Shown here: piece by piece, positions 1-5,576 of the stretch
Layout: each line of letters begins with the position of its first letter
How positions within the stretch are numbered: the first letter of the stretch is position 1
Assembly: GCA_003695215.1 (NCBI GenBank)
Contig: RFIM01000118.1
Span: forward strand, 1 to 12,815
Direction of reading: 5' to 3'
Source: Chloroflexota bacterium
GTDB lineage: Bacteria > Chloroflexota > Anaerolineae > Aggregatilineales > UBA2796
DNA length: 12,815 nucleotides
Position numbers and translations under genes: made by a program
The notes under the pieces: model-generated
What the model saw: only the letters and a program-made list of their open reading frames with translations
Databases searched by the model: none
What the model was told of the DNA's origin: nothing

Positions 1-1
1 A

Positions 2-253
2 ATCCGCATCTGGGATGCGGCGAGCGGCCAGCTCCTGCGGGCGCTCACAGGGCATACAGGCTGGGTGTTGTCTGTGTCCTGGTCGCCCGATGGGCGCTAC
101 CTGGCCTCGGGCTCAGATGACCGCACAGTCCGCATCTGGGATGCGGGGAGCGGCCAGCTCCTGCGGGCGCTCACAGGGCATACAGACTGGGTGAGGTCTG
201 TGTCCTGGTCGCCTGATGGGCGCCGCCTGGCCTCGGGCTCAGATGACGGCACA
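2..253 (+). repeat. Two tandem 126-bp WD40-coding units, about 93% identical
   Basis: Unit 2-127 and unit 128-253 align without gaps. By hand I count 9 differences in 126 bases, and a third unit starts at 254. The period is exactly 42 codons. Such high nucleotide identity, including at synonymous positions, points to recent unit duplication or gene conversion and not to ancient divergent blades. Confidence 0.9.
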
Positions 254-277
254 ATCCGCCTCTGGGGCGCGCGCTAG
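2..277 (+). CDS. WD40-repeat beta-propeller protein, C-terminal end (5' partial)
   Basis: The frame is open from the left edge and ends at TAG 275-277, so only the last 91 residues are present. They contain two full WD blades of 42 residues plus the closing strand of a third. Each has the usual order: GHT(D/G)WV, SVSWSPDGR, LASGSDD and then I/VR(I/L)W. WD40 domains form propellers that act as protein-interaction scaffolds. In bacteria such highly regular repeats often follow a kinase, NACHT/STAND ATPase or protease domain, but the N-terminal part lies outside the window, so the effector cannot be named. The last blade ends in WGAR instead of WDA, as expected for a terminal blade that closes the ring. 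The next gene has its own promoter, so no operon link is implied. The WD40 call is secure; the function is unknown. Confidence 0.93.
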   Translation: MRIWDAASGQLLRALTGHTGWVLSVSWSPDGRYLASGSDDRTVRIWDAGSGQLLRALTGHTDWVRSVSWSPDGRRLASGSDDGTIRLWGAR

Positions 278-315
278 GCCAAGCTGGCTGTAGTCGGTTC
301 GTTTGAGAGAGGCGC

Positions 316-344
316 TTGACAAGGCACCTGAGGCGATCTACAAT
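316..344 (+). promoter_or_regulatory. Near-consensus sigma70-type promoter of the CarH-like gene
   Basis: TTGACA at 316-321 is a perfect -35. It is followed by a 17-base spacer and TACAAT at 339-344, which is 5 of 6 to the -10 consensus. Transcription would start near 351, leaving a leader of about 36 bases before ATG 387. The match lies between the WD40 stop and the regulator gene, where a promoter is expected. It argues against the upstream in-frame TTG at 303 as start codon. In known CarH systems the operator overlaps the -35 or -10 of the controlled promoter, so autoregulation is possible but not shown. Confidence 0.7.
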
Positions 345-431
345 GCAGCAAAGGTTAGGCAAAAAGTAGACAAGCGCTCTTCAGGGATGCGGCGTCAACT
401 CGAGGACTATTCAGACGAACCGATCTACAAT
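334..431 (+). repeat. Direct repeat of CGATCTACAAT, copies 87 bp apart
   Basis: The 11-mer CGATCTACAAT is present exactly at 334-344, where it covers the promoter -10, and at 421-431, just after the start of the regulator. The offset of 87 bases is 29 codons. In the same frame the flanks read EAIYN...V.Q and EPIYN...V.Q, so the upstream copy may be a decayed duplication of the regulator's N-terminus or a pair of operator sites. Confidence 0.55.
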
Positions 432-1358
432 ATGAAGGCGGTTGAGCAGCAGACGGGCATCTCAGCGGCGACGCTGCGCGCTTGGGAACGGCGCTACCTG
501 CTGATCGAGCCTAAGCGGACGCCTAGCGGCTATCGTCTGTATTCCGATCGCGATATCGCGCTGCTGCGCTGGGTGCGCCAACAGATGAACGAAGGCTTGA
601 CGATCAGTCGCGTGGTGGCCATGCTGGAAGCGGCGCGCCAAAATGGCGAGGCGATCTACGTCGAGCCGCAAGATCCTGTTGCGCTCGCACGCCAGACGCC
701 TCAGCCGCCTTCTGATTTCGTCCAGCCGCTGGTACAAGCTCTGATCAGCTTGGACACAGAGCGCGCCGACGAGGTGATCGAGCAGACATTCGCGCTCTAC
801 ACAATGCCGACCGTCTATGTGGAAGTGATCGCGCCTGCGCTGATCGAAATCGGCGAGCTGTGGCATCGCGGCGAGATTTCCATCTCTATCGAGCATTTCG
901 CCACAACGTACCTGCGCGGCAGGCTGCTCAGCTTGCTGCAAGCCTATCTGCATCGGACTGACATGCCGATGATCATCGTCGGCTGCGCGCCAGGCGAGCG
1001 CCATGAGATCGGCGCCTTGATCTTCGCCGTCATGTTGCGCCAACAAGGCTTCAACGCCATCTATCTCGGCCAGGACGTGCCTGTAGATGACATTGTGCAG
1101 ACGGCCTTGCAAGAGCGCGCTGCGATGGTCTGCCTCTCTGCCAACAACCAATCGTCAGCATTGGCCCTGCGCGAAGTGCAGCCGCTGCTCGAGCGCAGCG
1201 GTCATCCGAATCCGCCGCTGTTCGGCTACGGCGGACGCGCCTTCGATACCGACCCTGCATTGCGCCAGCAGGTCAAAGGCCACTATCTGGGCAGCGATCC
1301 GCGCGATGCGGTCAATCTGATCCACAACTTGCTGCGCGCGCAGCGCAATGGCAAGTGA
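387..1358 (+). CDS. CarH/LitR-type MerR regulator with B12-binding photosensory domain
   Basis: This is a 323-residue transcription factor of the AdoB12-dependent light-sensing family. A MerR winged helix-turn-helix lies at about residues 13-80 (TLRAWERRY at 29-37, GYRLYSDRD at 48-56). A helical linker, a four-helix cobalamin-capping bundle (about 110-190) and a B12-binding Rossmann-like domain (about 194-320) follow. The capping bundle has the Wx9EH signature (W159, E169, H170). W159 is followed by H160, which matches the His that ligates cobalt after light exposure in Thermus CarH. The B12 domain has ERHEIG with base-off ligand H206. In this family dark AdoB12 tetramers bind operators and repress, commonly carotenoid genes, and light breaks the tetramer. 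ATG 387 was chosen because the promoter at 316-344 sits downstream of the alternative TTG 303; AGGG abuts the ATG, so Shine-Dalgarno support is poor. ATG 432 is another option. No carotenoid gene is adjacent. The family is secure; the regulon is unknown. Confidence 0.9.
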   Translation: MRRQLEDYSDEPIYNMKAVEQQTGISAATLRAWERRYLLIEPKRTPSGYRLYSDRDIALLRWVRQQMNEGLTISRVVAMLEAARQNGEAIYVEPQDPVALARQTPQPPSDFVQPLVQALISLDTERADEVIEQTFALYTMPTVYVEVIAPALIEIGELWHRGEISISIEHFATTYLRGRLLSLLQAYLHRTDMPMIIVGCAPGERHEIGALIFAVMLRQQGFNAIYLGQDVPVDDIVQTALQERAAMVCLSANNQSSALALREVQPLLERSGHPNPPLFGYGGRAFDTDPALRQQVKGHYLGSDPRDAVNLIHNLLRAQRNGK

Positions 1359-1364
1359 TCACTT
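1353..1364. other. 12-bp perfect palindrome spanning two abutting stop codons
   Basis: AAGTGATCACTT reads the same on both strands. Its left half is the last Lys codon and TGA of the plus-strand regulator. Its right half is the last Lys codon and TGA of the minus-strand fusion gene. The two coding regions therefore end back to back with no spacer, and no classic stem-plus-U-tract terminator is visible here. Confidence 0.85.
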
Positions 1365-4220
1365 CTGCTTGGCCGCAATGGCTTGAATAGCCGCCTCAAG
1401 TTTGGCCAAGCCGCGCATCGGATCGGCGCCAAGGTGCAAGCGCACAATACGCCTGCCGCGGCTCTGCAGCGCCTCATAGTCGCCTTCAGCCTGCGCTTGC
1501 TTCAGCACGCTGAAGCTGTAGGGCAAATTCGGAATCGGCAGGGCTTCAGGATCGTCAACCGTCAGCTGCAGGAACACGCCTTTATCGCAGCCGGCCTTGT
1601 GCAGCTGCCCTGTGGAATGCAGATAGCGCGGGCCGAAGCCGAGCGTCACGGCGCGCCGCAGGACGTGCCGCAATTGCCGCCTGAGCGTCTCCAGCTGTGC
1701 GATGTACTCAGGGCGTGGCGGCAGATAGGCCAACAAGCCAATGTAATCGCCTGAGCGCGCCAAACGCAAGAAGGCGGCCAACATGCCGCTCAGCGGGCTG
1801 CTCTCCAGCGCTTGCTGCTGGCGCAGCGCATGCAGCAGCGCAGCTGTGGTCTCATCGGCGAATAAACTGACGCCATCTTCGCTATAAGCGGGCGGGCTCT
1901 GCGGCAAAGCGCCGTGCTGAACGTAGGCATCAAGCAAACGCTGCGTGTTCTGCTTGCTCTCCTCAACTGCAGGCTCATCGAAGGGATTGATGCCCAGCAC
2001 CATGCCCACTGTGGCAGCTGCGAATTGCCAGCGGAAGAATTCGGCGCCGATGTCGTAGACATCGCGCAGGTCGAGCCTGACCAGCGGATGCCCTGCCTCT
2101 TGAAGCATCTTGACGGCCTGATCAGGATTCTGCGCGCTCGTCTCCAGGCGCAAGTAGACAAACAAGCGATCGTCGTCGTAGTCGTGCGGCAAGCCGACTG
2201 TGCCGCCGCTGATCGGAATGATGCCCTTATCTTCCTTGCCGCTGCTCTCGGCGATCAGCTGCTCTACCCAGGCGCCGAAAGCGGCGATCTCAGGGCTGCT
2301 CAGCAAGGTCAGCTTATCCAGGCCGCGCCGCGCCAAGACGCCCAGAACAGTGCCGAGCCACAAGCCTGGATGATTGTTGCCCATCACGTTGGCGCCACAG
2401 GCGAGTGCCATCTCAGCCGCTCGATCTAACAAGCGCTCAAAATCCAAGCCTAGCATGGCTATTGGCAACATGCCGAAATAGCTCAGCGCGGCATAGCGCC
2501 CTGCCATATCGGTCGGATTGTAATAGATGGCGCGGAAGCCTAGACGCTGTGCCTCTTCAGCAAGGCGCGTCTCAGGATCGGTAATGGCGATGAATTGATC
2601 GCCGTTTTGCACCTTATCGTAGAAATAATAAAGCATAGCAAGCGTCTCGAGCGTGCTGCCCGACTTGCTGGCGACGATGAAGCACGTCCGCGCTAGGTCG
2701 ATCTGCGCCTCGACATCGCGAATGGCGGTTGGATCAGTGCTATCAAGGGTGATCAAGGCAGGGAAGCCTTCCTGCTGGCCAAAGATGGCGTAGAGCGTCT
2801 CTGCAGTGATGTTGGCGCCGCCCATGCCCAGCATGACCAAATGGCGCCAGCCTGCGCGCCGCGATTCATCACGTGCCGCTCTCAAGACCTCGCGATCAAT
2901 GCGTCCGTCGGTCGGCAGGCGCAGCCAGCCCAGACGGTTTTCGATCTGAGCGGCCACTTGCGGCGAGTCCGTCCACAGGCTAGCATCGCACGCCCAAGTG
3001 CGCGTGATGCTCTTTTGTGCGCGCAGACGGGCCAGCTCAGTTTCCACAGGCTTCTGATACTGCCCAAGCACCAGGGTCTGGCGGCGCATGAAGCCGCTAG
3101 AGAGCAGCTTGCGCTTGCCGTCGACGCGCGCGATCAGCTTGGCGAAGGCTTCGCTGTACATCTCTTCGGCATCGCCGAGCAACTGCCGCGCGATCAAGTC
3201 CAGCTCAATGCCAACTGCCGCAAGGCGCGCCAGGATATCCGGCGCTTCGCGCAGCGCCAGAGTGCGCTGCATGGCATCCTGATCGTGATTAGCCAGATGC
3301 TCCAGCAAAGTCGGCTCGAGCAGCAAGAGCGCTTCGGCGTGATTCAGGCAGTCCACATAGTGCATCGGCGCCTGCAAAGGGCTGATCGGCGCGATTTCTG
3401 TCCACAACAGGCGCTGAGGCAAGGCGCCGCGCGCACGCAAACGCGCGAAGCGCTCGCTGTTGAAGAGATCGCGGCTGCGGCGATAGACGTTGTTAGCATT
3501 CGCCACGCCGATCTTGCCGAGCAGCTCGGCATTGGCAGAGACGCGCGCTAGCTCGCTGCGCGCCTGCGCCGCACGAATGTTGTTCTGCAATTGCCGATCG
3601 ACTGTGGCATCAATAGCGCCGACATGAAAGCTGATCACGGAGAATACGCCATTAAGCGCGAGATTTTCAAGCGCGCGGCGCTCGAGGGCGCGCATGTAGC
3701 ATTCAGCAGCGCGCTCATAGCCATCTGTATGGTAGACGTGCGTGAAATGGATGTTCACGCCTTCGTAGAGCAGCTGCTCGGGCACTGTCAGCAGGTCAGC
3801 TTGGGCGGGCATTTTGATCAGCACATTGGGCCGATCAATGGCTCTGAAAAGTTGGCGTGCAGCTTCGAGGCGTTCCGCAGGCGACTCAGCGCGCAGCGGC
3901 GAGAGATCGACGCTCACTACGCCACTCGCCCATTCGGGCACAAAGCGCGGCAACAGCGCGTCTGCGGCGCGGCGCACATCTTCGATCAGCAGGCTTTCGA
4001 AGCAAAGGTGCGGATCAGCTAAGGCGCATTGCTCCAAGGCCGAATCATAGCTATCGCCTTCGCCAATGGCGCGCTCTAGCCTGCCTAAATGCGTGGCGAA
4101 GCTGCTAGCTGGCAGCGCAGTTAGTGGTTGTGCTTCTAGCAACGCGCGGCTGAAGTCGTGAAGCCACAGGCGTCGCGTGTCCAGTGCTTGCTGCGTGCTG
4201 AGTGTATCGTCTTCGCTCAT
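1359..4220 (-). CDS. Transaldolase-like/glucose-6-phosphate isomerase fusion protein
   Basis: This 953-residue protein matches the known TAL-PGI fusion architecture: transaldolase-like domain about 15-345, PGI (double SIS) about 365-953. The PGI part keeps SKSGST at 518-523 (sugar-phosphate loop), GRY with R575, AESSGK with catalytic Glu E658, the ESK lysine K756 and the fusion-family C-terminal hallmark RYLHSTGQLHK (865-875). It should interconvert glucose-6-P and fructose-6-P in the cytosol. In the transaldolase part the Schiff-base lysine remains (K136, VLIKMPA). However, the GVT(S/T)NP motif is replaced by FATHLG and, in E. coli TalB terms, D17 becomes H21, N35 becomes H44, E96 becomes D105, N154 becomes H158 and R181 becomes A202. 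Transaldolase activity is therefore doubtful. ATG 4220 is preceded by AAAGGA (4233-4228) at 7 bases, a sequence resembling the lipoprotein gene's site. It lies 67 bp after the zinc-ribbon gene and may be co-transcribed. An automatic label of bifunctional enzyme should be treated with care. Confidence 0.92.
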   Translation of the reverse strand: MSEDDTLSTQQALDTRRLWLHDFSRALLEAQPLTALPASSFATHLGRLERAIGEGDSYDSALEQCALADPHLCFESLLIEDVRRAADALLPRFVPEWASGVVSVDLSPLRAESPAERLEAARQLFRAIDRPNVLIKMPAQADLLTVPEQLLYEGVNIHFTHVYHTDGYERAAECYMRALERRALENLALNGVFSVISFHVGAIDATVDRQLQNNIRAAQARSELARVSANAELLGKIGVANANNVYRRSRDLFNSERFARLRARGALPQRLLWTEIAPISPLQAPMHYVDCLNHAEALLLLEPTLLEHLANHDQDAMQRTLALREAPDILARLAAVGIELDLIARQLLGDAEEMYSEAFAKLIARVDGKRKLLSSGFMRRQTLVLGQYQKPVETELARLRAQKSITRTWACDASLWTDSPQVAAQIENRLGWLRLPTDGRIDREVLRAARDESRRAGWRHLVMLGMGGANITAETLYAIFGQQEGFPALITLDSTDPTAIRDVEAQIDLARTCFIVASKSGSTLETLAMLYYFYDKVQNGDQFIAITDPETRLAEEAQRLGFRAIYYNPTDMAGRYAALSYFGMLPIAMLGLDFERLLDRAAEMALACGANVMGNNHPGLWLGTVLGVLARRGLDKLTLLSSPEIAAFGAWVEQLIAESSGKEDKGIIPISGGTVGLPHDYDDDRLFVYLRLETSAQNPDQAVKMLQEAGHPLVRLDLRDVYDIGAEFFRWQFAAATVGMVLGINPFDEPAVEESKQNTQRLLDAYVQHGALPQSPPAYSEDGVSLFADETTAALLHALRQQQALESSPLSGMLAAFLRLARSGDYIGLLAYLPPRPEYIAQLETLRRQLRHVLRRAVTLGFGPRYLHSTGQLHKAGCDKGVFLQLTVDDPEALPIPNLPYSFSVLKQAQAEGDYEALQSRGRRIVRLHLGADPMRGLAKLEAAIQAIAAKQK

Positions 4221-4287
4221 GTAACGATCCTTTCTATTTCTAAAAATTAATTTTCGTCTCGGCCAGCTGCCAATGCGCTCAGCGGCC

Positions 4288-4755
4288 TCAAGTCCATATG
4301 CCGACGGTCTCGATCAGCAGGCGACCTTCCTCACAGCGCGGGCAACGCACCCACGCGCGCTGAATATCGTACAAGCGGCTATCCTCAGCGCCCACCAGCT
4401 CGACGTTAGTGCTGCCGCAGTAGCTGCAATCGCTGACCGCTTGCGGCACGTTCTCATCGAAGGCTTCTAGCGCGGCGCGGAAGAGCGGCAACAAGTCGCG
4501 GGCGCGTTCATCGCCCGTGATGGCGTCAGCTTCCATTTGGATCAGATCGCGACGCGCCGTGCGCAGTGCATCTTGCGTCTCGCGCTCTGTGTTCGGCACT
4601 AACACGGAGATCAGATGATGGCAATCGGCGCAGATCGCCAAGGTGTAGTGGTTGCGCAAGAAGATCGGATCGATGCCGCTGTGGCCTTCGTACAGCTCAG
4701 CCTCGACGTGATAATTGCAGACAGGGCAAGGATGCGCCCTGAGTAATCGCCCCAT
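4288..4755 (-). CDS. Small protein with two zinc ribbons, unknown function
   Basis: I do not recognise the exact family. From ATG 4755 the protein has 155 residues and two CxxC...CxxC modules. The first is CPVC near residue 10 with CADC near 42; the second is CSYC near 110 with CPRC near 138. An acidic, helical stretch of about 50 residues separates them. Eight cysteines in this spacing suggest two bound zinc ions or rubredoxin-like knuckles, and the first pair recalls CpXC-type proteins. There is no signal peptide, so it is probably cytosolic. The reading frame also extends to TTG 4800, directly after the TAA of the lipoprotein gene, with GAAGG 10 bases upstream. ATG 4755 is preferred because GAGG (4767-4764) lies 8 bases before it. 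It sits between the lipoprotein and the PGI fusion gene on the same strand and is probably co-transcribed with the former. Confidence 0.75.
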   Translation of the reverse strand: MGRLLRAHPCPVCNYHVEAELYEGHSGIDPIFLRNHYTLAICADCHHLISVLVPNTERETQDALRTARRDLIQMEADAITGDERARDLLPLFRAALEAFDENVPQAVSDCSYCGSTNVELVGAEDSRLYDIQRAWVRCPRCEEGRLLIETVGIWT

Positions 4756-4800
4756 CAGATGTGCCTCGTCTAGAATTCGGCGTCCTTCGATCTCAGCCAA

Positions 4801-5352
4801 TTATCGGCAGCCTTCAAGCGCGCTGCAAAAGGCTTCGCACACTTGCGGGCTAGAAGCCGCGTAGATGATATAGAATTCGTTGGCGTTCTTGCGCAATGTA
4901 TAGGTATTCGCACAGAAGCCATACTCAGAGACTTCCATTGCCCGCATGCTGCTAGAGTCTGAAGGCACAGCGCAGCCAAGCAGCGTCTGTGGATCGCTGA
5001 TCTTGTTGCGGTTGACGATCAGGATCAAGCCTGCCTTGAGCGGATTTTCCTGCTGAAGGTAAGTGCGCCCTTCAATGGCGCCAACGCGCTGCAAGCACGT
5101 CACATAGTTGCCCATGGCGCCGACCGCTGCGGCAAACTGCACCTGACCGCCTGCTAGAGCCGCGCCAGCGCCAGCTTTGGTCAGCGCGTCTGTGATGTTG
5201 AGCGTATTCTCAACGGTGTAGCCGCTCAGGTTAGGCAGCAGCGCCGCGGCACTCTCATCGCGCGGCACAACCACATTGCAGGCTGCCAACAGCGCCAACA
5301 ACGCCAAGCCAATGGTGCGTTGCGCCCGCCCGATCCATCCGCTCTTAGGCAT
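4801..5352 (-). CDS. Small cysteine-rich lipoprotein, unknown function
   Basis: This 183-residue protein begins with a basic n-region, a hydrophobic stretch of about 13 residues (IGLALLALLAAC) and a lipobox LAAC with Cys25. It should be exported and lipid-anchored on the outer face of the cytoplasmic membrane. The mature part has six further cysteines (86, 127, 147, 172, 176, 182), enough for three disulfides. It also has an Ala/Gly-rich segment near 60-80 and no enzymatic motif that I recognise. ATG 5352 was chosen over the in-frame TTG 5376 because AAAGGA (5366-5361) lies 8 bases before it and because this start gives a normal signal peptide length. A promoter at 5416-5387 faces the gene. 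Its TAA is followed 45 bases later by the zinc-ribbon start, so the two form a likely operon. The lipoprotein call is strong; the function is unknown. Confidence 0.82.
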   Translation of the reverse strand: MPKSGWIGRAQRTIGLALLALLAACNVVVPRDESAAALLPNLSGYTVENTLNITDALTKAGAGAALAGGQVQFAAAVGAMGNYVTCLQRVGAIEGRTYLQQENPLKAGLILIVNRNKISDPQTLLGCAVPSDSSSMRAMEVSEYGFCANTYTLRKNANEFYIIYAASSPQVCEAFCSALEGCR

Positions 5353-5386
5353 TCCGAAAATCCTTTCTGCTTCCAAATCCAGAGTG

Positions 5387-5416
5387 ATTGTAACACAGGC
5401 TTTGCTTTTTAGTCAT
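5387..5416 (-). promoter_or_regulatory. Promoter for the lipoprotein gene group
   Basis: Read on the minus strand, ATGACT (5416-5411, 4 of 6 to the -35) is followed by an 18-base spacer and TACAAT (5392-5387, 5 of 6 to the -10). Transcription would begin near 5380, giving a leader of about 28 bases that carries the AAAGGA ribosome binding site of ATG 5352. Confidence 0.55.
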
Positions 5417-5457
5417 TTTGCACAAAAAGCTATCTTGGCGCATGAATCCTATCAAAT

Positions 5458-5477
5458 GGGCGTTCAAAAACGCGCCC
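5458..5477. other. GC-rich inverted repeat in the divergent intergenic region
   Basis: GGGCG at 5458-5462 pairs with CGCCC at 5473-5477 around an A-rich centre; one more G-T pair is possible. It lies between the two divergent promoters, just upstream of the -35 of the rightward one, so an operator role is possible. No long U-tract follows on either strand, so a terminator role is unlikely. Confidence 0.4.
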
Positions 5478-5484
5478 GAAGTTT

Positions 5485-5513
5485 TTGTAAATCTGCAAGG
5501 GGCAGGGTAGAAT
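5485..5513 (+). promoter_or_regulatory. Promoter for the substrate-binding protein gene
   Basis: TTGTAA at 5485-5490 (4 of 6) and TAGAAT at 5508-5513 (5 of 6) are separated by 17 bases. Transcription would start near 5520, leaving a leader of about 57 bases before ATG 5577. The leader contains the perfect inverted repeat at 5539-5554 and the GAAGGA ribosome binding site at 5563-5568, 8 bases before the start. Confidence 0.55.
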
Positions 5514-5538
5514 ATAGCCCAAGCAGCATCGTTTGGAT

Positions 5539-5554
5539 GTTGCCAATCGGCAAC
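5539..5554 (+). promoter_or_regulatory. Perfect inverted repeat in the leader of the binding-protein gene
   Basis: GTTGCC and GGCAAC flank a 4-base AATC centre. In RNA this makes a 6-bp stem about 8 bases before the Shine-Dalgarno sequence. In DNA it is a 16-bp operator-like dyad about 20 bases downstream of the presumed transcription start, a common position for repressor roadblock sites. No U-tract follows, so it is not a terminator. Confidence 0.5.
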
Positions 5555-5576
5555 TAGATATAGAAGGATTTGCCAA

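Noticed and set aside
278..288. GCCA-AGC-TGGC hairpin after the WD40 gene as a terminator
   Set aside because: The stem is only 4 bp and no T-tract follows.
303..386. N-terminal extension of the CarH-like gene from TTG 303
   Set aside because: A near-consensus promoter with its -10 at 339-344 lies inside it, there is no Shine-Dalgarno before the TTG, and the MerR domain begins after residue 29 of that frame.
462..1151. 229-residue open frame on the minus strand
   Set aside because: It is the antisense shadow of the CarH-like gene, with His/Arg/Asp-rich composition and no recognisable motif.
2841..3551. 236-residue open frame on the plus strand
   Set aside because: It lies fully inside the TAL-PGI fusion gene on the other strand, whose protein has clear family motifs; the plus frame does not.
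4241..4256. AT-rich palindromic stretch AAAATTAATTTT before the TAL-PGI gene as a promoter
   Set aside because: It is a low-complexity AT patch; I could not place a -35 and -10 pair with normal spacing with any confidence.
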